Positions 50,444 to 61,718 of a DNA stretch of 64,000 nucleotides are shown one piece after another. The stretch is taken from positions 1,054,001 to 1,118,000 of the forward strand of contig CP025325.1 in assembly GCA_004014935.1 (NCBI GenBank), given 5' to 3'. Under the pieces are notes generated by a model that saw only the letters and a program-made list of their open reading frames with translations, had not been told where the DNA came from and ran no database searches. Position numbers and translations under genes: made by a program. Numbering within the stretch: position 1 is the first letter of the stretch; the number at the start of each line of letters is the position of its first letter. Origin of the DNA: Saccharomycopsis malanga (lineage: Eukaryota; Ascomycota; Saccharomycetes; Ascoideales; Saccharomycopsidaceae).

Positions 50444-51463
50444 TTATTTAGAGTTTTGCTTGGTTAATTTTTCAAACTCTTCGCATTGTAGTTGTCTAAT
50501 ATAAGTACTACTAATTTTGTCTTCTTGGCAATCGTCAGCGACAAGCTTCACAGTGAATACCTGCAACTGAGACAAGTTATTTTCCCTCCGTTTGTCGTTG
50601 ACAGCAACGCCTCCTTTGGCGGTTTCCTCGGTGACCAAAAGCAAATCCATTTTCGGAACAAACGCTGTGGGACCGTAAATATCATTCAACTCATAAATCT
50701 CCGTAGCAAATCTACGCGGTTTTAGATAATGAACAAATGATTGCACTACTTTGTATCGTTCCTCGTAGCTTTGCAAAAAGTCTTTGTACTTTTTGTTCAC
50801 TAACAAGTTGTCTTTTGAAATCCCTACAATGAGCGACTTTGTAGAAAGAAACGCTCCAGTCGAAAGCAAGATTTTATGACCGTCATGCAAATGATCAAAT
50901 GTTCCTCCTACACAGCCAATTTCATAGCTTTCAAGCTTTTCGTTTCCCTCGTAAAACAGCTTGATCTTTGGCATTTGCCTGTTGTCAAGACGGAATCTGT
51001 CAATGTACACATGGTCCTTTTCGTAGTTTAACTGGGCAGCTGTATCAGACACAACATAATCCCAACTATATACATAGCTACCATCATCATTCTTGATATT
51101 TACATCCTCTACATTAAATAATACTTGTGTGTGGAAAGGCGGTTTGATAGCAAATCCTGCCAGACGCTCCTTTTCCAAAATCACTTTTCGTGACAAGTTG
51201 TAAAGCCCTAACAAGTAATTGTTCAACATGTTCACGCTCTCCACCCTCGGAACTATGTAAAAAAACAACTTTTTCATAAGCGTTTTTTTTACCAATTGAT
51301 ATTCTGCCAATTGAAGTTCCTTTGTGCATTGCTGAGTAATCCGCTCTTCATATTCTGTCTGAATGGAAACTCCTTCTAACAACAAATTGATGGTTTGCAG
51401 TATTATCTGCTCATACTGACTGTAATTCAGCGGCTCACTAATAAGAATCACTGCCGAACTCAT
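50444..51463 (-). CDS. CAB4: phosphopantetheine adenylyltransferase
   Basis: 339 residues. The nucleotidyltransferase domain begins at about 183 with CVGGTFDHLHDGHK (186-197), containing the H-x-G-H nucleotide motif, and ends with KISSTYIR (316-323), the ISSTxIR motif. It converts 4'-phosphopantetheine and ATP to dephospho-CoA, the fourth step of coenzyme A synthesis. The N-terminal 180 residues match the extra region of fungal and animal PPATs. No dephospho-CoA kinase domain follows, so it is monofunctional as in yeast Cab4 (305 residues). Confidence 0.9.
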   Translation of the reverse strand: MSSAVILISEPLNYSQYEQIILQTINLLLEGVSIQTEYEERITQQCTKELQLAEYQLVKKTLMKKLFFYIVPRVESVNMLNNYLLGLYNLSRKVILEKERLAGFAIKPPFHTQVLFNVEDVNIKNDDGSYVYSWDYVVSDTAAQLNYEKDHVYIDRFRLDNRQMPKIKLFYEGNEKLESYEIGCVGGTFDHLHDGHKILLSTGAFLSTKSLIVGISKDNLLVNKKYKDFLQSYEERYKVVQSFVHYLKPRRFATEIYELNDIYGPTAFVPKMDLLLVTEETAKGGVAVNDKRRENNLSQLQVFTVKLVADDCQEDKISSTYIRQLQCEEFEKLTKQNSK

Positions 51464-52523
51464 AGTAAATCCAGTTGTGATATATTTATTCCATTTATAT
51501 TGGTAAGATTCACCCTTCTTATCATCAAATAGCCTTGAACAAAGTGTATATTGATGATTCCTCCATGCACGTGTGGTGTGATTGCTGCAGTTATCGAAAA
51601 AAAAATTCCCAACATGCAGGAATATAAGTATGGTGATTTAATTTGATGAGGGCGATTCAGGCAAGGAATTAAATGAATATTCGAGTAGCAATATTACTAC
51701 TAGAAACTTTTTTTTATTTGCTTTATGTTTAGCTAGAGGGTATTTAATGCTATCAGTAGCCGATTTTTTCGAAAATATCAAGCATATGAGCGAAGCACAC
51801 TTATTAAATAAGAACAGAAAAATGCTGTATCATTGGTGGTAAACACCTATATGCTCCTAGTCCTATGGTCTGATTGACTACATAACTCAAATTCCCTTTA
51901 TCCTATGTTTTGCTCTTCTTACAGTCCTTCTCCTTGATCTTCTCATTTTCTTTATTCATTCTAATTGGCTACATTCATCAGGTAATACTCAAGCCATAGA
52001 CTATTGCCTATTGCTTCCTTAAGAGTATACATTGGTCTATAGCCTTTGGCTATCGTACCCCACTGATTTACCCGCTATTTAAGACTCTATTTCTTCCTTT
52101 ATTTTAGGCTTCTTTTATCCTGTGAGCCATCCAGTGGCCAGCGCTCTCATAAAGAGAAAAAAGACTTAACAGGCACACGAATAAAGCGTTCATCTTGGGA
52201 ATCGAACCGTGCTCTTCTTAGGTATTTTTTCTCTTTTTAGAGAGCACTAGCCACTGAGTCCTCTGGCCCAGCGGCTCCCATATTTGATCATTGTTTTGCT
52301 ATACTACCCAAATATACGAACAGTTAGTTTTGGCCGTGCAATCATCTATGGAACCTTCTATAACATTGTGAAAGCATAATGTGCTAGCGTATCACACTCA
52401 GGCTCTTCTGGTTTTTCAAGTTTTTAAACAAAAAACATGTTCTAATTGAAACATGATAAAATAAATGTAAATGTGTATTGAATGTATTAAAATGTATCAA
52501 ACAATGAGTCCAAAAAAAACAGT
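51464..52523. other. intergenic with SINE head fragments
   Basis: CAB4 promoter at the left, CLC-gene 3' sequence at the right, SINE copy f between. No further gene is seen. Confidence 0.5.
52124..52276. mobile_element. SINE copy f: two facing tRNA-like heads
   Basis: Right part (about 52170-52276, minus strand) is a tRNA-like head with a perfect B box GGTTCGATTCC (52198-52208) and an A-box-like GGACTCAGTGG. Left part (52124-52175, plus strand) is a second head fragment (GAGCCATCCAGTGGCCAGCG ... AAGAGAAAAAAGACTTAACA). They face each other, and body and tail are missing. Confidence 0.65.
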
Positions 52524-55472
52524 CTAATAATATTTAGCCTCCCGACAATACCGGATAAAGTCTTTCTTGTGCAAAACACCAACAAACTTTCCCTTTTCCA
52601 AAATACAAATCGAGCGGTTCCCCACACGTTTGAAGAGCAACTCGACAAGAGAGACTTTTGCGCTGATGTCCAATTGTAAAGGAGCAGTGTCTATGAGTTT
52701 TGTAAAATCTGTCAATTCGTTGAGAACCTCAACACCGAGCAACTGTCTAGACGAAGTGATTGATGCCAGGATATCGTTAAAACTTTCGTCATCTGTATAA
52801 ACGCCAGTGTTTGGAGCAGTTGTCAATCCAAAAGGCAAAAGTTTACAGACAACTTCTTTTTTGATAGAGTAACTAAGACAAAACTCTCTGAGTTTATCTA
52901 ATGCAAATTCCAAGTCCTGGCCTGGAAGAACTCCTACAAGCGTTTTTTTTTGCAATACTGGCAAGACGCCATCAATCATGCCTTTTCTTTGCAAAGAGGT
53001 CAACTGGGCTCTAAGTTCAGACATTCTCACAGACAGATAATCGCTTTCGTCTAGGAAAATCTTGTTGTTCCCGTTGATACAACCATTGGCCACCAAGTCT
53101 TGGACAGTGAGATGTTCATCGAACCCAATGTTCTTAGTGTTTTTCAAAAAGGGAAAGTTGTGGTCTATAATCAAGAGCTCATACAAGGAGTTTGGCTCTA
53201 TGGAATTTGCGACCCAGTTAGCCACAGCAATGCTGATAGATATGGGCAAAACATAAGTATAACTAGCAGTTATTTCAAACAAAGCAGTTGCAAGAGTCAC
53301 GTTCATTCTAGTTATCCCAGCCATGAATGCACCTGCGCCTATCATCGCGTAGATGCCGAAATCAATGCAGTTGCCATTGTTCACTGTCAAGCATTCGTCA
53401 GGAGAAATAAAAAATTTTGGATAATGGATTTGCAAATATTGGATTGTCATTGCAAAGCATCTTCCAAAAATAGCTCCTAGTGCCATGCTAGGCACATATA
53501 TGCCTGAGGGGACCTTTATGCCGTACGAGACAGCAGTAAAGACAAGTTTGATGAAAAAGGCGCCTGTAAGACTTATGATGGCGTAGGGAAACTCATCAAA
53601 ACTGGAAGGACATAGCTGGTTATCTTGTTTACTGGTGCTATTGTAGTTGCACGGTTGAGCTAGCATGGATAACAACTCGGGTATTGGCCGTCTTGTGTAA
53701 GTGTTGAAGAATGTAAAAGAAGAAGTAGCCAAGGAGACTAATAAGACTTCTCTAACGAACTTTTGTTTGATGAAACTACGTTTTCTGAACCATTTGGGCC
53801 ACCAGATCGCAGCAAACTTACAGAAGATTGCGCCATGGACTCCACCAGCTACTCCTATAAGAATAAAGTATGTTAATTCAAACGGCTTCCACTCTGAGGT
53901 GTAGCTGGTTTCAAACAAGACGGCCTTTCCTGTGCCGTAGGGATCCAAGATCTGGGTGAACAAGACACTGATGATAGCACAGAAAAATATTTTAAACAAT
54001 TGAGATCCAGTGAAATAATATGTGATTTCTTCCAAACTGAACAAAACACCACCTAACGGTGATCCCAATGCTAGGGCAAACCCCCCGGCAGTAGCAGCAG
54101 AAAGAATCTGACGTTTCAAGAGTTCATTGTCATTATATTTCCTGAATATTCTGCAACACAAGTTACCCACACAAGCTGCTACATGGACAAAAGGGCCTTC
54201 TTTACCTACAGTCAAGCCCGATGAAATGGCAAAAATCAAGCCAATGGATTTGGCAACAATGGCGTGGACACCGAGAAACTTTCTGATGACAAATCCTGAA
54301 AGAATGGTCTTCACTTCAGGAACACCCGATCCCGAGGCTGAATAAATAACTCGAGAGACCGGTTTTTCTAAAGGTTCTGGCTCAGGGTCTTGCTCAGAAG
54401 CTTTGTTAGCCAAAGGGTTTTCGTTTTTGGTAGTTAAAGTGATTAATACGGAAGCCCCGGCAAGCAATAATCCAGAAAGAGTGTATATAGAAAAGTCTAG
54501 GAGTTTTTTACTGGACTTGTGCAATTCCGCCTCGTCAACCCAAGGAATCCATGATTCACATAGAAATTCGCTTTTATGTAAAAGCTGATCATTAGTATAT
54601 GAGCAGCATGCCTTTTCACTGTAGAGCCAATTGGAGGAGCAATAACCGCTTCTAAGATCAAATACAAGAAACTCACAGCGGTCTATGACAAATACAATAA
54701 GAGAAAAGGCAAGAGCCACTATGGCTAGTAAGATCCAATCAGTAATGGCTTCATACGAACGTGTGATCTTTCCGCGAAACCCAAGCAATTTGCGGAGATT
54801 GTACTTGACATTGGACAATTTTTCATAATGGTATACCCAATCCATAAACGCAAAATCATTATAGAAGTTACGTTTGATTACCGGTGGTTCTGCAGAGTCG
54901 CCATAGACACTATTGGTTTCTGATTCTAGAAAATGGTTGGATATTTCGGGAGCTAACATGGGAAAGTCATCGGTGGTTAATGCTTTGGATAAAAGAGTCT
55001 TGCCAGGCTTGGTACCATTAACAGAGGAGCTTTCGCTTCCTCCTTCGTCGTCCACATTAATGGACCCATAGTTGGAGATGTTAAAATAATCTTGTTCACC
55101 TTCGTTGAACACTAGTTTTGTAGGAGTGGTGAATAAGCTGTTTGCAGTGGATTTCTGCTTGGAATGCGGTAAGATTGGAGATCTGATAGTAGACCCAAAC
55201 GTAGCATCTAACAACTTGTGCGACGTAAGCCGTACAGTATGGTTTACCTTTCCAGGCGATGGCGGTACGCTTTTCTTCAACAAACCTTCTCTTTCCAATA
55301 GGTCTTCATTAGTATACTTGTTCTTTCGTCTGATGTCGTCCATGCTGAGATAATACTTTGGTTTGAGAAAAGCAGGTCGCGTTTGGCTCGTGGATGGGCT
55401 CGCCAGTTGGTTTGCCAGCTGGTTTGCCACCTCATGATTGGTGGAATCATATCCTTCGCCTTTAGGACCCAT
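52524..55472 (-). CDS. CLC-type chloride channel / exchanger with CBS domains
   Basis: 982 residues. A polar N-terminal ~240 residues precede the membrane part. Selectivity motifs are GSGVPEVK (381-388) and GKEGPFVH (423-430), with gating glutamate E425, then LGSPLGGVLFSLEE and GIKVPSGIYVPSMALGA. Two C-terminal CBS domains span about 815-975. Saccharomyces Gef1 (779 residues) acts in Golgi and endosomes, aiding copper loading of Fet3 and acidification. The long N-terminus (FMDWVYHYEKLSNVKYNLRK and the following SYEAITDWILLAIVALA) is more like the ClC-3-type channels of filamentous fungi. Orthology to GEF1 is therefore left open. Confidence 0.9.
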   Translation of the reverse strand: MGPKGEGYDSTNHEVANQLANQLASPSTSQTRPAFLKPKYYLSMDDIRRKNKYTNEDLLEREGLLKKSVPPSPGKVNHTVRLTSHKLLDATFGSTIRSPILPHSKQKSTANSLFTTPTKLVFNEGEQDYFNISNYGSINVDDEGGSESSSVNGTKPGKTLLSKALTTDDFPMLAPEISNHFLESETNSVYGDSAEPPVIKRNFYNDFAFMDWVYHYEKLSNVKYNLRKLLGFRGKITRSYEAITDWILLAIVALAFSLIVFVIDRCEFLVFDLRSGYCSSNWLYSEKACCSYTNDQLLHKSEFLCESWIPWVDEAELHKSSKKLLDFSIYTLSGLLLAGASVLITLTTKNENPLANKASEQDPEPEPLEKPVSRVIYSASGSGVPEVKTILSGFVIRKFLGVHAIVAKSIGLIFAISSGLTVGKEGPFVHVAACVGNLCCRIFRKYNDNELLKRQILSAATAGGFALALGSPLGGVLFSLEEITYYFTGSQLFKIFFCAIISVLFTQILDPYGTGKAVLFETSYTSEWKPFELTYFILIGVAGGVHGAIFCKFAAIWWPKWFRKRSFIKQKFVREVLLVSLATSSFTFFNTYTRRPIPELLSMLAQPCNYNSTSKQDNQLCPSSFDEFPYAIISLTGAFFIKLVFTAVSYGIKVPSGIYVPSMALGAIFGRCFAMTIQYLQIHYPKFFISPDECLTVNNGNCIDFGIYAMIGAGAFMAGITRMNVTLATALFEITASYTYVLPISISIAVANWVANSIEPNSLYELLIIDHNFPFLKNTKNIGFDEHLTVQDLVANGCINGNNKIFLDESDYLSVRMSELRAQLTSLQRKGMIDGVLPVLQKKTLVGVLPGQDLEFALDKLREFCLSYSIKKEVVCKLLPFGLTTAPNTGVYTDDESFNDILASITSSRQLLGVEVLNELTDFTKLIDTAPLQLDISAKVSLVELLFKRVGNRSICILEKGKFVGVLHKKDFIRYCREAKYY

Positions 55473-56683
55473 GATGTTAACTACAAACCGGTATAAACAG
55501 TACTATGTAAATCACAATGGAAAATCAGAAAACCCTCACTACTTATATCCACACTAGCGCCAAGCGTGCTGACCATAATTAGTCTGGCTTAATTACGCTG
55601 ATGATCTAATGCGATGCGATCCTACAAACGCGCGTGTGAACAGTTGTAGACGAATGTATATATTTAATAAAAGGATATTATTATCTCTTATGAGAATACT
55701 ACTCATATTACTGTATGATGACAAAGTAATCTGTTATTGAAATGTTAATCACTGTTTGGCCTAAAGTTGGTAACTCAAGCCGTGCGATCGCCCGTTGTGA
55801 AATTCGAAAGGTTCATATATAATTAGAATTATCATGACGATCTATTGATTTCAAGAAATCAGTCCGTTAACACGAAGATATAAAAACTCTGTAAATAATT
55901 TGAACAAGTAAAATCTGTCTAGACTGTAGGCTTCTTTTCCTGAAAATTAGGAAATTGAATTTATTTAATCTACATGCTCTTCCCCTTGTTTTCTCACTTT
56001 TCAACCTCCCAGGTAGTCCATTGTGAATGCTTTCTCATCCTCTTTACCATTATTACCCTCGACGGCCTTCATAGATATACTGAGCCCTGAATACCGTAAA
56101 TTTTTTAAAGACTTTAAGATTGTCTATTCCAGAAGATTACTAGATACTCAACATTAATTGTACCTAATCTTGTTTTTTAATTACATTTCAACTCATTTTT
56201 ACATTCTCCTTTTCTTATTTTGTCTATCCTAATTGGCTTATTATTTTACAATCGAACGTGAAAACACAAGTAGGAGTAATTATTTGAAAAATACATGGTC
56301 TGCTCTCAAATCAACCAAGTGTTCAAGCAGACAAGTATAGAAGATTGTTAGTTATTGAACAAGGCATAGTGAAGGGGGTTGAGCTTTTGCCAAACTACCT
56401 TTTAACATGTCTTATATATATATATATATCAGTTGCGTAGAAAGTCTTAAAGTATGGTAAGAGTTTTCTGTTAAATTGCCTTTTTTAACAGCTTATACCA
56501 AGTTTTGTTTGAACAATCTGAATTTCAGTTTTATAATTGCTCCAAATACGGCCAATTCTTTAACTATTCTGGACGCTGTATCGTCTTTATCATTCAATAG
56601 CAATCATTATACACACATCGTGATAATATCCTTACAACACTTCAATACAAACACACATACATTCTACAATTTGTATAAACTTA
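55473..56683. other. 1.2-kb intergenic, nothing recognised
   Basis: CLC promoter on the left and URA5 3' sequence on the right. It contains a TA microsatellite at about 56413-56429; no gene. Confidence 0.5.
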
Positions 56684-57346
56684 TTACAAATCCTTGGCAC
56701 CGTATTGTTTGCGGTATTCTTGGATCTTCTGCAATTGTTCTGGAGACAAAGTGTCTTTCAAATAGTCAACAATATCGTTCAAGGTGATGATAGACAATAC
56801 TGGGATGTTAAACTTTTTAGAAACAGTAGCAGTAGTACTAAACTCAGAGCCTGGGGCAACTTCTTGTCTATCCAAAGAAGTGATGATAGCTACAACTTCA
56901 GCACCTTCGTTTTTAATGATTTGGTAAGCCTCACTGATAGCAGTGCCTGCGGTCATGACATCGTCAATAATAAGAACCTTCTTGCCATCTAAACTTGGAC
57001 CAACAATGGTTCCACCTTCACCGTGATCTTTTTTTTCTTTTCTGTTGTAAGAGAAGAGTAATTCGGCATACTTGTCTCCTCCAAGCTCATAAAGCTTGAC
57101 GGCTACTAAAGCAGCCAATGGGATTCCTTTGTAGGCAGGGCCAAACAAAACATCAAAAGAAACACCAGACTTAATGATAGCGTTGGCGTAACTCTCGGCC
57201 AAAGTCTTCAAATCCTTTGATCTAGCAAAAAGTCCCAAATTGAAAAAATATGGCGAAAGTCTTCCTGATTTCAAGGTAAACTCGCCAAACTTTAAAGCTT
57301 TGGTCTGCAAGGCAATGTCAAGAAGATCTTTCTTGTAGGATTCCAT
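56684..57346 (-). CDS. URA5: orotate phosphoribosyltransferase
   Basis: 220 residues, the normal length. The PRPP-binding motif VLIIDDVMTAGTA is at 124-136. The flexible catalytic loop RKEKKDHGEGG is at 102-112, with LKSGRLSPYFFNLG near the start. It converts orotate and PRPP to orotidine 5'-phosphate, the fifth step of UMP synthesis. Saccharomyces has URA5 and a minor URA10; most other yeasts have one gene. It is divergent from the HPP protein gene. Confidence 0.95.
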   Translation of the reverse strand: MESYKKDLLDIALQTKALKFGEFTLKSGRLSPYFFNLGLFARSKDLKTLAESYANAIIKSGVSFDVLFGPAYKGIPLAALVAVKLYELGGDKYAELLFSYNRKEKKDHGEGGTIVGPSLDGKKVLIIDDVMTAGTAISEAYQIIKNEGAEVVAIITSLDRQEVAPGSEFSTTATVSKKFNIPVLSIITLNDIVDYLKDTLSPEQLQKIQEYRKQYGAKDL

Positions 57347-58162
57347 CTTTCAAAATTGTAGCTTATATTATAACTGATCAACAAATGCAGACATTCGTCA
57401 ATCTTATCTAATTTTTCATATGATTTATCCGTCATTTTTCAAAATTTTTTTTCCCCGACTAGGCTAATTTTTCTTATCACTGTAAATCAATTTCAAGATG
57501 CCTACAACTACAGTTATAAGATGTATGGTGGGCATATATGTTAGACAGTAGCTATTATATGTTAAATGAGTAAGGCCAAGTACGGTTCTACGAAGTAATT
57601 TCAAATTAGTTGTTCATGTAAATAGTTAATAGTCAACTTGAGATGAATCACGAACTAAAAAGTTGTTATGGAATAGAAGTGTTCCGCATACGGTTCAGCG
57701 AAAAACAAACGGTCATAAATATAAAGCTTACAGTTTTTATTTGCCATATTTAACGCCCAATGAATAATATGTTGGAAGCCTTCATACTGTTCTATTTTGA
57801 CTTTTCATAAAAAAGCTGCACCAATTCGTCTTTCAGACAACTGTACACATTGATAGGTAGAAATCGGTTTGCTTACAAAACATTATGGCCGTATGGCATA
57901 CCATACCATCATTTATACTGCTAAAAACATTATACTTGAACGCTCACGTGAGACCGGAAAAGAGATTCTTTTAGTAATGGCCCAACCCTAAAGGACGTAT
58001 AAACGGATGATAGGTTATAAGCTACAATCTTTCCAGTACAATTATGAGTGTTTTGAGCTCTCCGAGATTACTACCGGCGATTTACTGAACATTCTTGAAG
58101 ATACATGCACTATTTGATTAGCAGCTGCAACTGTCATCTCACATTGCATAGTTACCGTCAAC
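57347..58162. other. divergent promoter region URA5 / HPP protein
   Basis: 816 bp without a gene; AT-rich. A GCTCACGTGAGA E-box palindrome lies at about 57941-57952, a candidate Cbf1/Pho4-type site (CACGTG). Confidence 0.5.
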
Positions 58163-59110
58163 ATGGTATTTCAATTCAACATAGACATGGTGCTCAATAA
58201 GCATCTTCATCCCTCTATAATTGGTTCACTTCCTCAGCCACTCAAGCGGTTCTTAGGAGGAAATCCTTTGCCGCCTCAAAGAGCGGATTACTGGCTTTGG
58301 CTAGACATCTTTCTTGGTTCATTTTGTGGGATAGCCTTATTAGAAGGTCTTTTCAAAAGTAGCAATGTGTTTACGGACCATCATAATGCTCCTATGATTA
58401 TTGCCAGTTATGGGGCCACTGCTATTCTTTGTTTCAATGCTATTGCTGCTCCACTTGCTCAGCCAAGAAACATTTTGGTTGGCCATTTTGTCAGCTCCTT
58501 GATTGGAATTTGTATTTCGAAATTGTTCTCTTTAAGCACACATGGTCAAGACAATTACTGGGCTGCTGGAGCCTTGAGTGTGGCTCTTGCCAGTGTCGCC
58601 ATGACAATCTTGAATTGTGTCCATCCTCCTGCAGGTGCCAGTGCCTTATTACCTTGTGTTGACGAAACAATCCGTTCAATGAGCTGGTGGTATTTACCTA
58701 CTCATTTAGTCTCCTCAGTATTGATTATCTGCGTATCGTTAATCACCAACAATATACTCCGTAAATACCCCATATTCTGGTGGACTCCTGCCAACTTGGC
58801 CCAACCATCTGCATCAAAAATTGAGGAGCAAACCATTTCTGGTCAAAACTCGGTAATCGTCAATGATAGCGTAAGCCCAGACTCAAAAGAGACAAAATTG
58901 GTGGATATTGTCAATGAGTTAAACAACGAGAATAAATCACCATTATTTACTGTCATTGAAGATGACTCCTTCGGCAGAGCCCTTACAATAAGCGCGAACT
59001 CAATATCTGTACCTTACACTCAACTGTTAACTAAAGACGACCTTCTGCTGTTGGCACTGATACATCACAGGTTGTTTGATAACCGACAATTGCAAGACCA
59101 TAAGGTTTGA
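58163..59110 (+). CDS. HPP-family integral membrane protein
   Basis: 315 residues. The HPP domain (about 43-200) has four predicted spans and the motifs ASYGATAILCFNAIAAPLAQ (81-100), PRNILVGHF and the name-giving HPPAGASALL (154-163). A polar ~100-residue tail ends with LLTKDDLLLLALIHHRLFDN, frequent in fungal members. The family is found in bacteria, plants and fungi. A plant and cyanobacterial member transports nitrite, but the fungal substrate is unknown. Two possible starts (Met 1 and Met 9) precede a conserved region by similar distances. Confidence 0.85.
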   Translation: MVFQFNIDMVLNKHLHPSIIGSLPQPLKRFLGGNPLPPQRADYWLWLDIFLGSFCGIALLEGLFKSSNVFTDHHNAPMIIASYGATAILCFNAIAAPLAQPRNILVGHFVSSLIGICISKLFSLSTHGQDNYWAAGALSVALASVAMTILNCVHPPAGASALLPCVDETIRSMSWWYLPTHLVSSVLIICVSLITNNILRKYPIFWWTPANLAQPSASKIEEQTISGQNSVIVNDSVSPDSKETKLVDIVNELNNENKSPLFTVIEDDSFGRALTISANSISVPYTQLLTKDDLLLLALIHHRLFDNRQLQDHKV

Positions 59111-59706
59111 ATGGTAATCGAATCAGGCACTCAATGGACAATGGATCTAGTTAGTGTATATTGACAATAAATGAGATGTTTGTAAAAGCAATATAAAATG
59201 TAATCAGGTAAAACACAATACTTTAATCCAATCACACAACAAACTACATTTATCATTCAAAAGTTTTGAAAATTTTTTGTATTTTTGATTTTGATACTTC
59301 GCACTTTATATATACATTACTTTATAGCGTTATAAAGCATGAATAGCACGACAAGAAAAAAATAAAGAAAAAAAATAGAACAAATGTTGAAACAATCGAA
59401 AAAAAAAAACAAACATCATAAAAGTTGTTTAAAATATAAATGAACCACATCAATTCAATGCATGGTTCAGCAATTTAAGAATTAAAATTTGAAAAAAAAT
59501 CCCATTATCACCCAAACATTAAGCTATCATATACTATTATTAAATTGATTCTTGACATGAACCACAATTAAACTTATTTATAATTTGAAACTCTGAAACA
59601 CTATCTTTACACTCATTAAATGTTTTTAATATACACTCAATCTCAAAGAAGATCTCTTCTTAAGACTATTTTGATTTTTAAAATTCTGCAGCCAGTTGCG
59701 TCAAAA
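59111..59706. other. convergent 3' intergenic
   Basis: Very AT-rich spacer with A-runs (59366-59409). No gene is seen. Confidence 0.5.
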
Positions 59707-60666
59707 TCATAAGCAACGGCCCTTTTCCAACTCTTCAATAGTATCTTCGATGATCTCATCGTCGTCATCATCTTCAACCAACTCAATGGTAGCATACTTC
59801 ACTAAGTCCCAACGAGACCAAAAGGCCAAGCTATCATCCACATTGTTGGATTCGACAAAGTCTTGCAAATAGTTCTTTGCTTTGATGAGACGATCTTTCA
59901 AATTTTGAATCTTGATGCTTTCTGGTTGTTGGGAAACATTCTTCTTTGTATTGCATTCAAACTCAGAATCATAATCCGTTAAGTCAGTGACATCAGTCTT
60001 GTAGTCAGAATCGTAGTCAGAGTTGGATGCGGATACAGGTGTAGCAGGGAAATCATTCGACACATTCATGTTCCTGTAAAGTTCGTCTTCCGCAACTGAT
60101 GTTGCATCGCAATAACGTGCCCAGGCTTCATCAATGGCGCCTACCAAATAATCAAAGCATCTAGATCTTGCAGTGATATCAGAGCTAGGCATTGATGATC
60201 CTGAAGATTCATTACTGATGAGACTGCCATTGTTTTGAGAATTAGGATTTATGATGGACTCAGAAGTGGCGGCGCTTATAATTTTAGAAATGTTAGAGCT
60301 ATTGCATGCAAGACTATCATATCTTTTGTTTGATTCAGCAACACATTTACTATTTCTTCTGATTGGCTTCGAGACAAAGTTAGAGGAGGTTCTTCTTCTG
60401 TATGGCAAAGAAAAGCGACGCTTTCTAAAATCTGAGCAACTGACATTGGAACTATCGTTGTCGCTTGAGGAATAATCACTCTCACCATCAGATGAACTAG
60501 AATAGTAAGCACGCTGTTGGTCTCTTTGCAACGTCAAGTTGGCGGTGTTCAAACAGTGAAGTCTCTTGTTAGGGACAAACCTTGTTCTGTTAGAAGTACC
60601 GCAACCAGACTTCTGGTAACTCCGTTTAAAGTTATTCGAAGATAGAGCTTGGGACGAGAGAGCCAT
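59707..60666 (-). CDS. conserved fungal protein of unknown function, acidic C-terminus
   Basis: 319 residues. The N-terminal half is Ser/Arg/Asn-rich and disordered, with a basic FRKRRFSLPYRRRTSS patch (80-95). A compact helical motif, CFDYLVGAIDEAWARYCDAT (about 169-188), with the following EDELYRNM, looks conserved. A second helical segment (QNLKDRLIKAKNYLQDFVES) and SLAFWSRWDLVKYATIELVE precede a strongly acidic end (DDDDDEIIEDTIEELEKG). I associate the FDYLVGAIDEAWARYCDATS type motif with fungal hypothetical proteins but cannot name an orthologue. Probably cytoplasmic or nuclear. Confidence 0.75.
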   Translation of the reverse strand: MALSSQALSSNNFKRSYQKSGCGTSNRTRFVPNKRLHCLNTANLTLQRDQQRAYYSSSSDGESDYSSSDNDSSNVSCSDFRKRRFSLPYRRRTSSNFVSKPIRRNSKCVAESNKRYDSLACNSSNISKIISAATSESIINPNSQNNGSLISNESSGSSMPSSDITARSRCFDYLVGAIDEAWARYCDATSVAEDELYRNMNVSNDFPATPVSASNSDYDSDYKTDVTDLTDYDSEFECNTKKNVSQQPESIKIQNLKDRLIKAKNYLQDFVESNNVDDSLAFWSRWDLVKYATIELVEDDDDDEIIEDTIEELEKGRCL

Positions 60667-61718
60667 GGTAACAGTTATGTAATGTATTAGATAATAACAC
60701 TCAGATACAGGTTTATGTGAGGTACGGGTTTTGGAAAATGGTTATGAGTGATCACGCTTATGCGGGGTCCCGATGCGTGAGGGGAAATTTGTTTTTCTTG
60801 GATAGACGGCCTCTGATTGGTCAGTCGGTCGAAAAATAGGGGGCAAAAAAATGGTGGCAAAAAAAATGGGCTCTGAGCAACACAACTAAGTGGTCAGAAA
60901 AAGGGTAAAACTAATATATTTATGACCAAAAAATCACAGATAATCTCTTTGAAATAAATATATTAACAGGCGCTTTTTTTATTGTGTAAAAATAAAAGAA
61001 AGCAGCTGTAAAGTGTTGGTGTATGTGTAAGGTAGTAGATGAGTAACCAAACAACGGTGAAAAAATTGCGATATTGCACAAAGGAAAATTATGATACTAT
61101 TGAAAAATAAAAACTTTTCGGGAGAAAAACAGCAAGTGGATCAAAATAAATGGTCATTTCTTCTCTCGTGGTTGGACGATCGTTCCTTGTCGTTCTAACG
61201 CAGCCGGGTAACGTGGTTAGTGGAACGTTCTCGAGCTGTGATTGGTTGTAGCCTCAAATTTTAAATGGGGATTGTCTATTTTAAGCTCAATTTACAAGGT
61301 TCAACTACAAGATTTCTTTACAAAAAAGAAAGAAAAAAAAACGCTGTGTAGTAGTAGTACTTTGCACTCCAACAATGATAAGCCTTGCAATGCCTACCCT
61401 GCACAAAGCTTTGTTAATCGTCTTTAACTAAAAAGATCCGTCAATAGTTAAGCTGTTCCATGTCTCACTGCATTTTTCAATGGTACACACATCGCCGCTG
61501 GTAGTACTTCGAAAAGAAGGCAATGTGCGGGCTACTAACAAGCAGAAGTATCACCCGGAGCGGGTTTATGCGTTCCGTACAGCACTGTGCAGGTTGTTGC
61601 AGTAGACATAGATAGTTGATAACGCTAACAAGGGAAGATATCGTAGCCCGAGTATGCTATATTCGTAACGTGTTCCAGCTTCAGGTTTCTAACCACATTC
61701 AGTAAAGACAATAAGCTT

